Positions 44,964 to 57,672 of a stretch of 62,000 nucleotides of DNA are shown here, one piece after another. A program made the translations under genes and the position numbers. How positions within the stretch are numbered: the first letter of the stretch is position 1; each line of letters begins with the position of its first letter. The stretch is from Symsagittifera roscoffensis (Eukaryota; Xenacoelomorpha; Acoela; Convolutidae). The stretch covers positions 1 through 62,000 of the forward strand of contig NW_026971566.1 of NCBI RefSeq assembly GCF_963678635.1, read 5' to 3'. The notes under the pieces were generated by a model. That model had not been told where the DNA came from. It saw only the letters and a list, made by a program, of their open reading frames with translations, and searched no databases.

Positions 44964-46390
44964 ACCTGCTAATAATTTAATTTTAGAAAAAAAACAACTC
45001 AAAACGAAATGATAATAGAATTAGCTTAGTTCCACGTCTCAATCAGTCTAATCAAGCCGAGTCAAAAGTAAACACAAAATTCAAAAAAAATAAAACACTA
45101 TGAACCATAACTCTGCATCGCAAAGCGAAAAAGCAGACAACGACAGCAACAAAACGTATTCGTGCGGCAAATAATCTTAACCACTATATGAGCTGCATGA
45201 AGTACAGCCATAAATTTTGTTTAATAAGAGATATGTTTTGAATAATATACAACTACCTGTACTATAACTAAACAAAAATAGTCCACAAGAAAATTTTATC
45301 TGTCTGAATCTTCAAGTCTGCGGTAGCTTTTCTTAGAAAAAGTTTGTTTAAATTTTATAAGTTTATTAATATAAAAAAAACAAAAAAAAAGCAAAATAAA
45401 AATTAAGTCTTTAGTTTCGTGAATAATCTTTGCTCTAGAGGGCTACAATTGTTTTGTTTTTCTAAACCTATAAAAATTCGAGCTTCAGTTTTTATATTGA
45501 TAAAAATCACGATCCTTAATAACTTTCTTGAATCTTTAACCATCTAAAAAGCTTTAATTATATTTTTATTTTGCTTAAATCATCTAAAATACTTTAATTT
45601 TATTTTAAAAAAACGTTATCTTATCATCAAGGTTTCTCTATAATATTACGTTTCAATCCCTAAGTTCAATTACGTAAATGAAATCATCAAGACTTCTCCG
45701 TGGATCCTTAATCTCTACTCTTTTTTCTTAAGTCTGATACTTATTTTTTTAAAACGTGTTTCATCAAAACTTTCCTTGGATCTAATGAAGTTTGCCTTCA
45801 AATTCAAGTCATCCCTCAAAACTAAATGTCTACGACCTAAAACGTTGATTGAACTTCGAACTCTTCGAAACGACCCGGGACTAACTGATTATTTTTCTCA
45901 AAAAACTTACAATTTTAATTAAGCTAAACAGGGAAGAACTTCGGTTATTCATCCTTCACTTGAATTCCACTTTTTATATGACCCAGGCTTGTAAAAACTC
46001 TCAGAACTAGTAAGCTCTATAATAGTTTCTGAAGATCTACGTGTGTTCTAATCAAACCTGAATTTTATGGGTTGGATTTCTATTGTGCAACCCTTGATCT
46101 CATATCGACCCCTATTTAGGTGAGATTAAATTTAAATACCCATTTAACTACTCAAATATAGAAAACGCCACATACGTTAGAGAGTCGTGGAAATCAATAT
46201 ATCGAGTTGATCTACTCTCTCCCCAATCCATCTTGCCATTACCAATTGACCCGATCAATTGAATAACGTTCACAAAAAGAGTAAGAGCTAACAGTTCGGG
46301 AAAAGGACAATCAACACCTGGATTTTGCATGAATAATTTTAACACTTAAGTCAAAGTCTTTTTAGCAAACGAACAAACAAAACCTCTACA
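44964..46390 (+). other. leader of Gypsy-type element B
   Basis: Aligns in patches with the leader of element C (57673-58945): aacttcggtta...catccttcac at 45941 versus 58573, gacccaggct at 45983 versus 58619, and ctaacag at 46288 versus 58887. AT-rich, no long frame. Confidence 0.55.
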
Positions 46391-46419
46391 CATTTGTTCA
46401 ATTCAACAGTCGTTACGAT

Positions 46420-46953
46420 GTCAACAAAAAAATGCAATAAAAAAGATGAGCATAATATCCCTCATCCATCCGTGAACCCCATATTGATTTTAGAAAAGTT
46501 GTAGACAAATTGGAACAAGCAGAAATTACCCTAAAACTAGAAGAAACAGAGAGAAAAATTGAAAGTACCAAATTTTTCAAACATCCAAACAACCACCTCA
46601 AAACAAACAATATACAAGATTCAAAAGGTGAATAAGCAAAAAAAACCTTCAAACACTACACATATACAAGAAAATCCCAGGTTTTAAACAAAAACACTCA
46701 ATCGAAAAATTGTTAAAACGATTCGGAAACAGCATTACCGATTGTAGCCGACAAAAACAATTAGATAAATGAAACCAACAACAAAGCACAAAGTTCCAGA
46801 TAAGACTTTTTACTAATGCAGGAAAAATAACCAAAACTTACCAATCAGTTTCATACGAAGTAACAAAGCTTCAGCAAAATTGGTTTTATCCATTTATAAT
46901 TACAAAAGATTACAATCTCGATAGAAATAATTTTCCAGGAAATTCTTCTGGTG
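46420..46953 (+). pseudogene. gag remnant of element B, internally deleted
   Basis: The leader joins abruptly to sequence matching the C-terminal gag region of element C (46438-46530 versus 61585-61675: a D-F-R-K-x-V-D-x-L-E-Q-A-E-I-type helix). About 2.6 kb present in C is therefore missing here. The zinc knuckle is destroyed: both CxxC cysteines are lost and the His position is Asn (AAC, 46728-46730). Several stops. Confidence 0.6.
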
Positions 46954-49900
46954 AAAGAAATTCATATTTTTATACAGAAAAAAATATAGCCATTCTAATA
47001 GCCGCAAAGCTAAAAATTAGAAACAATTTTTCAAGATCAAAATCAAACAACGGTAATTGTTCTAGATACAGAATTAATCGATCATACTCAAATAATCGAA
47101 ACAGAAACTGCTCTATTGACCGTTACTGAAATGAATCAAAGAAATGCAAGAGAAATTACTCAAATGACTATTCGAAAAAACTCAAATAGTAATTAAAATA
47201 TCAAAAGTTATAATTCAGGATCACCAGAAAAATCCGATAATTAAGGAATAAAAAATATTGCTATCAAAATAGATTATCAACGAACTTTTCAAAATCACCA
47301 TATTAGAATATTTTTCAAAAACCAAGCAGAAAAATTCGAAATTAAAGACTTCTTAGACCAAAACCTCAACAACAAATCAATCACGTACAAACTACAACCG
47401 AAACAACTCCTAGCCCACCAGGAATTGAAAGTACTAAACCATATATAAGGTGATAGCACAGATGATGAAAATGAAACCCAAAGCACGCAAACGATCAAAA
47501 TTTTAAAAATTAAACACGATTATTAGAACCCCGTTCACTCAGACCATTGTCAAGTTGACAATTTCGAAAATAGTCGTGATGAAATAAAAAAAAATTAAAT
47601 TACAGAAATAAAACATATTCCAGAACATGTTGAAAAACCAAATCTGCCAAAATGCATCTTACAAATTTCTTCTACAAAAAGAAAGAAATGAGACAATACC
47701 ATTTCTTTTAAAAAGTCCTAGAAACAGCTCAGACTTTTAACCACCAGATCTAAAAACAGATTTCTTAAGCAAATCAAGCGCAGAATTAAACATCATAAAT
47801 ATATACATGGAAAGAAATTCATATTTTTATACAGAAAAAAATATAGCCATTCTAATAGCCGCAAAGCTAAAAATTAGAAACAATTTTTCAAGATCAAACT
47901 CAAACAACGGTAATTGTTCTAGATACAGAATTAATCGATCATACTCAAATAATCGAAACAGAAACTGCTCTATTGACCGTTACTGAAATGAATCAAAGAA
48001 ATGCAAGAGAAATTACTCAAATGACTATTCGAAAAAACTCAAATAGTAATTAAAATATCAAAAGTTATAATTCAGGATCACCAGAAAAATCCGATAATTA
48101 AGGAATAAAAAATATTGCTATCAAAATAGATTATCAACGAACTTTTCAAAATCACCATATTAGAATATTTTTCAAAAACCAAGCAGAAAAAGTCGAAATT
48201 AAAGACTTCTTAGACCAAAACCTCAACAACAAATCAATCACGTACAAACTACAACCGAAACAACTCCTAGCCCACCAGGAATTGAAAGTACTAAACCATA
48301 TATAAGGTGATAGCACAGATGATGAAAATGAAACCCAAAGCACGCAAACGATCAAAATTTTAAAAATTAAACACGATTATTAGAACCCCGTTCACTCAGA
48401 CCATTGTCAAGTTGACAATTTCGAAAATAGTCGTGATGAAATAAAAAAAAATTAAATTACAGAAATAAAACATATTCCAGAACATGTTGAAAAACCAAAT
48501 CTGCCAAAATGCATCTTACAAATTTCTTCCACAAAAAGAAAGAAATGAGACAATACCATTTCTTTTAAAAAGTCCTAGAAACAGCTCAGACTTTTAACCA
48601 CCAGATCTAAAAACAGATTTCTTAAGCAAATCAAGCGCAGAATTAAACATCATAAATATATACATGGAAAGAAATTCATATTTTTATACAGAAAAAAATA
48701 TAGCCATTCTAATAGCCGCAAAGCTAAAAATTAGAAACAATTTTTCAAGATCAAACTCAAACAACGGTAATTGTTCTAGATACAGAATTAATCGATCATA
48801 CTCAAATAATCGAAACAGAAACTGCTCTATTGACCGTTACTGAAATGAATCAAAGAAATGCAAGAGAAATTACTCAAATGACTATTCGAAAAAACTCAAA
48901 TAGTAATTAAAATATCAAAAGTTATAATTCAGGATCACCAGAAAAATCCGATAATTAAGGAATAAAAAATATTGCTATCAAAATAGATTATCAACGAACT
49001 TTTCAAAATCACCATATTAGAATATTTTTCAAAAACCAAGCAGAAAAAGTCGAAATTAAAGACTTCTTAGACCAAAACCTCAACAACAAATCAATCACGT
49101 ACAAACTACAACCGAAACAACTCCTAGCCCACCAGGAATTGAAAGTACTAAACCATATATAAGGTGATAGCACAGATGATGAAAATGAAACCCAAAGCAC
49201 GCAAACGATCAAAATTTTAAAAATTAAACACGATTATTAGAACCCCGTTCACTCAGACCATTGTCAAGTTGACAATTTCGAAAATAGTCGTGATGAAATA
49301 AAAAAAAATTAAATTACAGAAATAAAACATATTCCAGAACATGTTGAAAAACCAAATCTGCCAAAATGCATCTTACAAATTTCTTCCACAAAAAGAAAGA
49401 AATGAGACAATACCATTTCTTTTAAAAAGTCCTAGAAACAGCTCAGACTTTTAACCACCAGATCTAAAAACAGATTTCTTAAGCAAATCAAGCGCAGAAT
49501 TAAACATCATAAATATATACATGGAAAGAAATTCATATTTTTATACAGAAAAAAATATAGCCATTCTAATAGCCGCAAAGCTAAAAATTAGAAACAATTT
49601 TTCAAGATCAAACTCAAACAACGGTAATTGTTCTAGATACAGAATTAATCGATCATACTCAAATAATCGAAACAGAAACTGCTCTATTGACCGTTACTGA
49701 AATGAATCAAAGAAATGCAAGAGAAATTACTCAAATGACTATTCGAAAAAACTCAAATAGTAATTAAAATATCAAAAGTTATAATTCAGGATCACCAGAA
49801 AAATCCGATAATTAAGGAATAAAAAATATTGCTATCAAAATAGATTATCAACGAACTTTTCAAAATCACCATATTAGAATATTTTTCAAAAACCAAGCAG

Positions 49901-50391
49901 AAAAAGTCGAAATTAAAGACTTCTTAGACCAAAACCTCAACAACAAATCAATCACGTACAAACTACAACCGAAACAACTCCTAGCCCACCAGGAATTGAA
50001 AGTACTAAACCATATATAAGGTGATAGCACAGATGATGAAAATGAAACCCAAAGCACGCAAACGATCAAAATTTTAAAAATTAAACACGATTATTAGAAC
50101 CCCGTTCACTCAGACCATTGTCAAGTTGACAATTTCGAAAATAGTCGTGATGAAATAAAAAAAAATTAAATTACAGAAATAAAACATATTCCAGAACATG
50201 TTGAAAAACCAAATCTGCCAAAATGCATCTTACAAATTTCTTCTACAAAAAGAAAGAAATGAGACAATACCATTTCTTTTAAAAAGTCCTAGAAACAGCT
50301 CAGACTTTTAACCACCAGATCTAAAAACAGATTTCTTAAGCAAATCAAGCGCAGAATTAAACATCATAAATATATACATGGAAAGAAATTC
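46954..50391 (+). repeat. 857-bp tandem array, four units, derived from the Gypsy element
   Basis: Units start at 46954, 47811, 48668 and 49525; the array ends with a 10-bp restart at 50382-50391. The sequence encodes broken Gag C-terminus and start-of-Pol text on the plus strand (Arg/Asn-rich segment, then V-L-D-T-E-L-I-D-H, then K-Q-L-L-A-H-Q-E-L). Units are nearly identical. Unit 1 differs (aaaattcg for aaagtcg; tcaaaatc for tcaaactc), while ttctaca is shared by units 1 and 4 and ttccaca by units 2 and 3. The word gaaagaaattc stands at both outer junctions. Confidence 0.92.
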
Positions 50392-50760
50392 TTTCATCCC
50401 ACTCGAACATGAAACTTCAAGGTACATCAACTATTTTAGCTACAGCGCAAGAAACAATTTTAAAAATAATGGTAAAATTTAACTAAACGATTGAAAGCAT
50501 GGAACCAAAAAATTTCTTATAAATCCATTCGAAGATATCTATATTTTTTCAGATATCAAACATAATCTAGTAGGAATACGACTTACTACTAAAAATAATT
50601 ATTCAACAATTACCAACAATTATTCTATTAGATAGCAAGTTACAAATCAAAGATAAATATAAACAAAAACAAAATGGTTCACTTATAAAGATTACACAAA
50701 CAACCTTCAGTTTTTTCGAAGTTTCATCACATAAATAACAAACAATCATGTCATGGCAAA
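50392..50760 (+). pseudogene. pol remnant continuing element B
   Basis: Broken plus-strand frames continue after the array with retroelement-like text (N-P-F-E-D-I-Y-I-F-S-D-I-K-H then V-G-I-R). Several stops. No reverse transcriptase core or 3' LTR is recognised after it, so the element is truncated. Confidence 0.4.
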
Positions 50761-52879
50761 AATCTAAGTTTCAACTGATCAAATATTGTTGACTTGTTAT
50801 GATTCTGGAATGATTGAACAATTACTCAAATTCGACACATCTGGACATCTAAAAGCGCTGAAAAGCTTGTTGCAATAATCAATTTTTAGTTTTAATGACA
50901 GTGTTTAGTGACATGATATACTTTTTTGCAAATTTTTCAATCAAAATTACACTCTTGTAAAGCGTCAGCTAAATTCATTCAAAATGAAGGTCAAAAACTG
51001 GATCAGTTTAGTTTGTCATACATCAAACAAATTTTTCCTGTCCTTTCTTTTGAATCAAAAATTGACCAGATTTTAAAGTTTAATTTTGGTTTGAAATAAT
51101 GCATTGTACCTTGTTCCGTAAAAAAGCCGGTAAAACAATAATTTTTTTCGTTGTTTGCTATAAGTAAAAGGAACTTAAATAAAATCATGTTACACATTTT
51201 TCTTTGACAATTTTATCCTGTTATCCTAAATTACTACGGTAATAGTTGGTTCAGCAGAAAATAAACAGTGAAAATTCTATAACGTGCAAAAACATGCGTG
51301 AACAAAAAAAATCCACTTAACTGATGTTTTTCATCAGAATTCGGGATGTTTTTGCTGCTATTCGGTTGAAGATAAAATTGAGTAGTGGGTTATTAGTGGG
51401 ACAATGCTTGATTTTGAGGCAGTTTGTAAAGGTTAACAGTTCTTTTTTTTTGAAAAAAAATAATTGTTGTCTGAATTACTGAGAATAACTTTTCTTGAAA
51501 ATTAATGAATAAAAAAATGCCTCAACATGGTTGAAAAAATAAGGTCATTATTTTAAGAAATTTATTTAGGTCAAAAATGCCCGAAGATTTTGGTAACTAG
51601 CAGTTGGTTTTTGTTTCAGAACCTGACGAAAAATTGTTTAACAGATTGTAGAATCCTAACCACAACAAATTTATTAAACTTTTGGCACATTTAATACATG
51701 ACGGGACGCTTACTGAAAGTTTTAAAAAATAATATTTGTGGTCTGTCAATCTGAGTTTTATTTGAGATAAGTTCTAAAATCTTTACCGAATTTTTACCTC
51801 GTTCCATTTGAATTTTGAGATTTTAGTAGAATACTTCGGCTAATCACATTTTTTTACTTTTTAAAAATTCTCAATGATAAAAACTAGAAAAAAATTGTAG
51901 CTTAGAATTAAAATGGTACTATGTTTTTTTTTCTTTTTCTCATCTGTGCACATCCAAGAGCTTAGTTGGTTGCGCAAAATTTGCTTTTAATCTTGTTTAA
52001 AACTGTAAAATCAAACATAATTAACTGCAAATCTGCAAACTGCACCCTGAAGATTTTCTTCGTGATTGGAACTGCAAATCTGCAAGCGGCAATTCTGGTG
52101 GCAAATTAGTCGTTTGTGTTTTTTAAGTTGTGTCATTTTTTTCTGTTCAATTTTCTGTTGTTTCAACTGCTACTTGCCCACACACACAAAACAAGCCGAT
52201 AAGTTCATGTTATGTAGCAGTAAAAGCTGTTGATTGACTAATTCTATAACAGCAAATGTTGTATTATGTTGTAAGTTTTGACTTATGTACGTACGTATTG
52301 TTACTGCATTTTTAGTCCCGTTGTTTTTGAAAGACCAGAAAAAGAATTATAAAAAAACAAGAGAAATGAGAGTTGCTGAGGGTTTCTTACGTAGTCTACT
52401 TTTTAAAATCACTCTTCTAGTTTCTGCTGGTATAGAATAGCTGCTTTTTGCTCAAAAATACAACAAAGCTAAGAATCAGAAAAAAATTCATATACTGTTA
52501 CTTTTATTTAATTCATTTTTCGTTTACGTGATTTTTTACAGAAAACATCTATCAACTACTGCATTGTTAAAATTCTCTGTTTTGCGCGTTGATTATTTGA
52601 ATTATCGTCATTTGGACTACTTCTAGAATAGTAAATATCGATCGATTCGACAACATTCAGAGGTAAACATTAGTGTTTTTGTTTCAACTCAACGTTATTT
52701 TCTATACAGGATTCTCTCTATTCTTTTCTTCCTACTTTTTTGCATTTATAAATATTATGATTGCTTTGCTCTCTCTCCTTTTTTACACAAAACAAAACTC
52801 AAGCTACTTCAAGCTCACTTATTACAAAACAAAAATTTCAAAAACCCTTGATTAACAAAAAAAAACAAAAAAGACGTTT
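50761..52879. other. AT-rich intergenic stretch
   Basis: No exon, RNA gene or repeat recognised. Confidence 0.45.
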
Positions 52880-53105
52880 TTAGGAACTTTTTGGAAAACT
52901 TCTACTAAAAAATCTCGTTTTTTTTTCGATGAGCTTTTCCCCCTCAAAACTAATATAGACTGATGCCCATGGTGCTTTTAGAAAAACTCCGAGCTCGGTC
53001 AGCCAACAATGGACATCTCAAAATAGTATAAAGGGGGACTCTTTGGGTCGGCAGGGGGTCGAACTCCTGAGGAAGAGGACAGCGTCCGCCCCCCCCCCCC
53101 CGTTA
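52880..53105 (-). repeat. diverged, inverted copy of the 22-32 kb satellite
   Basis: Read on the minus strand it runs gcggac, cctcaggagttcgac, aagtccccctttatactatTTTGAGA, gagctcggag, tatattagttttgaggggg, ttttccaaaaagttcc. The satellite has the same landmarks in almost the same order (ggcgcggac, ctcagggagtcgac, ccctttgtactattttgaga, atatactaattttgag, ttttccaaaaagtcc). A run of about 13-14 C (about 53089-53102) stands where the satellite's G-rich segment begins. Confidence 0.65.
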
Positions 53106-54760
53106 TATCTTCTACTGGTTTAACTAATCGAAAAAAATTATGACAAATTAATACGCTACGAGCACAGTAGACGCCAAAAATGAAAGAAAAAAAAGATGAA
53201 AAAAAAACAACTCCTGTAAAGACATCGGTAAGAATTGAAAAAACCATCACCTAGTTTCTTACGATATATAAAGTTTCATTTTCTGGAACTTTATTTGACT
53301 TTTCTATGCTCTAAGAAAACATTCTATACTTTTTACTTTTAACTTTTGAAAATTTTGATTATCTATTCTAGATTGCTCTCTCCAGTTAAAACATTTTTAA
53401 AACTTAAATCATACAACTTTTCTTACTTCCATATTGATTCGATGTTTTTTTTACCAAACAAGGAATGATTAACACTAGAACTTAAAAAAGTTACAGTTCT
53501 TGTTTAAACAACTCATGAGATCTTAAGCACTCCGATAAATCGTCAAAAAATTTTTTACAATAGCACTGCTCACATCATTCATAGTGTTGACTGACTAATC
53601 TTAACAATAAGATATTTCAATTTTTAATAGTTAATCATCTTTTTGAAGATCTTCAGTTTTCAATTAAGTTTTCTGATTTCTTGAGATAGTCACTACGAAA
53701 TGTTATTTTTGAAATTGTATGCGCAAAATACCTTATTCTGATCAAACGATTGAAAAACTGGTAAAAAAGCTGTATCTTTGAAAACTCAATTCTGAATGCT
53801 TGACGTCAACCAGAAAACAATATGTCCGTTTTGATTTTTCTTCACCTGAAAAACAATCACCCACGACTTTTTATCACTACTTTAAACTTTTTTCAATCAA
53901 CTTTTGGCATATTTCAAGGTGTGTGGAAATATTTCACTAAAAATTTGCGTTTTTCAAACCTCCAAGTCTTAAAGTTTATTTTTGTTTATTGGATTTTTTT
54001 TCTTAAATTTAGTTTTATTTTATTGAGATTCGGTAACCAAATAGACACAAAAAAAGTTGCTCGCTTGTAGTGTAGCAGATGTTAACGAAGTTAAATTGCA
54101 TCAGAAGATCGCAGAAATTATTTTTGAAGTCTCCTTTTTGCTACTTCTAAAAGTATAGAAGAAAAAACTGAAATTTTTATCATTTAAAACATTCCAACCC
54201 TTTCTTTTTCTTTTGTGGAGAAATTTTTTACAGTAAACAAGGCTGTCAAACTTATGCTGAGCAACTTCTAACCAAAACTGAACTGCATTCGCTTCAATAT
54301 AAGGTAAATTCAAAAAAATACGAACAAAAATAGATCAAAGCAACGGCAAAAGTAGCAGTCTTGATAAGTTTTGAAGCAGAAAACAACAAAGAAGGAGAAC
54401 AGAAAACAACAATAAAGAACACACACATTTTTGTAATTGAATCTACAAGAAGAAATTTTTTTAGCCAGGTTCTGTTGAAAACCATAATTAACAATTGTAG
54501 TAATCAAACCAAAACTAAAGCTTGTTGCTGCTGTCTTCGGCAAAATGGTCCAAGGTGCATACAGAGAGTAATTTTCCCTCAAATCAGGCCCTAACAGCAG
54601 TAGCGTGGTTAACCCGTGAGCAAAAAAGGCATTGAAATAAATTTCTACTAATGTTTCCGTTTCTGATGATAAAGAAAATGGAGCTTAAAGACGTCATGAT
54701 TTTTGACAATCGGATAAACCCAAATTGAAACTTTTTTAATTCATAAGAGACAACCTGCAA
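53106..54760. other. AT-rich intergenic stretch
   Basis: No supported gene. A minus-strand frame near 54240-54310 looks somewhat protein-like but has no convincing splice sites. Confidence 0.4.
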
Positions 54761-54765
54761 CAGTT

Positions 54766-54834
54766 GGCTGCGGGTCGGATTCGATCTGCACCCTGGAGAT
54801 GAGTCTCACGCAATAACCACTCAGCCACGGACGC
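54766..54834 (-). repeat. tRNA-derived pseudogene or SINE head
   Basis: On the minus strand box A TGGCTGAGTGGTTA and a box B-like GATCGAATCC are spaced as in tRNA genes, with an anticodon-arm-like stretch between. The 5' and 3' ends do not pair as an acceptor stem and no CCA-adjacent terminator is seen, so a functional tRNA is unlikely. Confidence 0.5.
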
Positions 54835-54928
54835 GTAGAGAACAATTTTTATAAAATTTTCTGTGCTACAGATTGTGATTATAGCAAAAAAATTAAAAAT
54901 TTTGTCGATCGAACATTTTTATTTGCAG

Positions 54929-55063
54929 GTCGATTTAGAAAAAACAGGTTCGTACAAGAAAGAACACTACGCTTTGCAAGCTCATCAAGCAAAAACTGAT
55001 TTACTTAGAACAAAATGTGTTCCTTCACAGCAAATTTCGAAATTTCACCTGAAATTCAAGGGG
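54929..55063 (+). CDS. unrecognised gene, exon 1 of 3 visible
   Basis: Acceptor catttttatttgcag and possible donor GGG|gtaacc; 45 codons, phase 0 at both ends. Lys/Gln/His-rich and hydrophilic (H-Y-A-L-Q-A-H-Q-A-K-T-D-L-L). If unspliced at the donor the frame runs on to a stop at 55121. No domain recognised. It is grouped with the next two exons because all share phase 0 and orientation, but the link is inference. Confidence 0.42.
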
Positions 55064-55385
55064 GTAACCAATGGAAGTTCCGGCTCAAACCAAACTAAAA
55101 TAAAGTTAGTTTTTACGGTTTAAGTTCAAATACAAGGTTTAATCAAAAACAACGCAGAGTTACTGGTATTGGCAGGTGCAATATATCCCAACGAGTAACC
55201 TATAGGTGCGTTCCAAAAAAAATAACGCAGAGGGCTATTTATTAGGGCTTATGTCAACAATCGTTAGTTGTATATCGCTGAATAGGTTTAGTTTACACTT
55301 TTTATAATGATCACTACGTTACTTGCTTTCTTAATTTTTAACATGGTCATAGAATTATCAACAAAAGTAATTACTTGTTTTTTAG

Positions 55386-55466
55386 TTCATAATGACGTCA
55401 GACAAAAAGACAGTGGGAGAAGTGAATGCAGAAATGAAAAAAATCTTGAAGCCCGACGACTTAAAA
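55386..55466 (+). CDS. unrecognised gene, exon 2
   Basis: Acceptor cttgttttttag, strong donor gtaagt, 27 codons in phase 0. Contains an in-frame ATG (55392) followed by T-S-D-K-K-T-V-G-E-V-N-A-E-M-K-K-I-L-K, so it could also be a first coding exon. Lysine-rich helical segment. Confidence 0.52.
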
Positions 55467-56435
55467 GTAAGTTTTTAAAATATTCACTAAGCAGACCCAA
55501 AAATAAAAAACTGGGTTTTAAATTTTTTAAATGAAAAAAAGAACTGCAACAAAAAGATCATACTTATTAATAATTCTGGAATTCATAAACCCGATTGGAA
55601 ATTTTAAGCTTAAGTGGTACAGGAAATTGATTTTTTCCATGGCCCTGATCAAACTACTAGGAAGCATGGTACTTTAGAATTTTACAATTTCATGCAAAGA
55701 TTGATGCAAAAAAAAGATGGACACGGCACTCAAATGCGTTTTAGTAGTTTCAAAAAATTGATGAATGTCTGAATGCAGTTAATTGCCGTAAATTGTTATA
55801 AATTTTTTAAGTTATTTTTAAATTGTTATATATTTGTAAAAAATAATCTTTTTCTGTTTTAAAGCTTGACGAAAAAGGTTTTTTGACTATGATTATGTTG
55901 ATTTTTTTACATTATTGCAGCGAAAACAGGACATCAACCTAGTCAGTTTTTGAAATAACAAACTCATGAAAAACCCTTCAAAAACCTTAGAAAAATTCAA
56001 AAACCTAAATATCAGAAAAAGCCAGTTGCAATAACACGTTTAGAGTTACAAATCAGTGCTGTTTTTGTCAAAACTGGTTTAGCTGAAGAACAAAAAAAAA
56101 CTTTTTTTCGCGTTTAACTGTTCAAATCAAAAGCTTTGAAAATGATTGAAACTTATTTAAAGTTTGGTATTTTTTATCATTGTGTTTTTTTTAATTTATC
56201 ATTTTTCACAGTTTTAAAGGATTTTTTTTTCACTTTCGTTTTTGAGTAAATAGCTATCTGTCACTTCAATTCAGATAGATTTTACTATCTGTGTCAATCA
56301 CTATCTGGGTCTCCAATTCTTTATCATGTTTTTGTTTTTGAGTATCAGGTTTTTGTTTTTGTTTTAGAGGTTATGATGGTAGCTAACAATTAAATTGATA
56401 CTAAAGAGTATTATCACTTACTTGCTTCAATTTAG

Positions 56436-56738
56436 GGTGACATGGAGATTATGCTGTCCTCTAATTATGACTGGGCGGCCATGTTGACTCCCGTCCCACT
56501 CTCTGTCTTTCTGTTTGGCCAGTTGGTTTTGGTCAGCCTAGATCGAGGCTTTTCCCTGGTGACAGATGATACGGGCAGGTCGCAATTCAAGGTCACAAGT
56601 AATCCCCAGTCACTGCAGGAGTCGATGATGCACTTAGCAAATGAAGGCTGGGAGAGTTTCAATTGTGCGAGCAAGAACATGAATGCTATCCGTTTGTTGT
56701 CAAAACAAGTGCCAATCTACATAAGGGACACTGTCAAG
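56436..56738 (+). CDS. unrecognised gene, exon 3
   Basis: Acceptor gcttcaatttag and donor AAG|gtatgc; 101 open codons in phase 0. Its GC-rich codon use stands out strongly from the surroundings, so it is almost certainly a real exon. It encodes a mostly hydrophobic then polar globular segment (D-W-A-A-M-L-T-P-V-P-L-S-V-F-L-F-G-Q-L, later N-E-G-W-E-S-F-N-C and S-K-Q-V-P-I-Y-I-R-D). The family is not recognised. Further exons should follow, but a Gypsy-type LTR begins about 560 bp downstream. Confidence 0.7.
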
Positions 56739-57299
56739 GTATGCTTTATTATTGCTAATTTGTAAAGTTTCAAGAAAAAGTAATTTCTTGTCCTTCATAA
56801 AACTGGTAACAGACAATCCTAATAAAAAACATCGAAAGTTATCAAAAAGGAACCCAAAAAGTATACTCGGACGGAAAAAGATGCAACAATACAGTTTGAA
56901 AATTCTAGAAGCAGATGTGAAATACCCACACAAATAAATTTTCCGACTTTCGACGTTTTTCTTTTTCCATTTCCATCTTGATCTTGACATTGATCGTGCT
57001 AGTTGGAAAATTTAAAACAATTTGACCAAGTATGATTCTGTATATAACCCTACATGAACCCAAACTGACCTTTCATGACCGTCGCAACTTGCTTTTGTTT
57101 TAGTTTTACCACTTTATTTCAAATAATTATGTTCGCATAAATAACTTGTTTCACTTTTGGTTTAGTTCGCATGAATAAAGCGCGATTCCAGTCATTGGTT
57201 TAATGAGTAAGCAGCTATTCAAAAAAGCTCATAGAAACTAGAATCAGATATAAACTATATTTATTATTGGTTATAAATTGGATATTTTATCTCTATAAA
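56739..57299. other. intron or intergenic spacer
   Basis: AT-rich, nothing recognised before the LTR-like homology starts. Confidence 0.4.
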
Positions 57300-57672
57300 A
57301 TATTTAATGTTAACCAATCACGATCCATATGACTAGCAACCTACTTTTTGTAAGTGCTGAAATTACTTGTAATTTCAGCACCAGAGAGATTTGAATTTAA
57401 CTTAGAAATTAGTTACCTCTCCAAGAGAACTTTAGCAATCGCAACAAGCCAGTATACTCTAGATCTATTGAGCCTAGCAGAGACTAGTTAAACACCCTGA
57501 GACTAGTAGATATAAGAGTAAGATTAGGATCGGTATTAGACTAAGAAGTTGCACGAATCTATCCGGCCGAAAATAAGATAGCGTGACGAGCAGACGGTGT
57601 ACCCTATCCGAAATTACTCTATGAGTTACACCTCGAACCTAACTCATGTGGTGCGACCATGAGTCTCGATCA
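57300..57672 (+). repeat. diverged LTR of Gypsy-type element C
   Basis: Its 3' part matches the ends of copies A and B (ggtattagactaagaagttgc; gaaaataagatagcgtgac; ggtgcgaccatgagtctcg), then the element's leader follows. A perfect 13-bp hairpin gtgctgaaattac/gtaatttcagcac with a 2-nt loop (57354-57381) occupies the place of the shorter hairpin in A and B. The true 5' end is not defined and may lie further left. Confidence 0.55.

Noticed and set aside
47295-50069. 67-codon minus-strand frame conserved in all four 857-bp units
   Set aside because: It is the antisense of decayed retroelement coding text and is conserved only because the units are recent copies.
54101-54313. Minus-strand frame with helical-looking text as an exon
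   Set aside because: No convincing acceptor/donor pair and its second half is low-complexity Phe/Ser/Lys.
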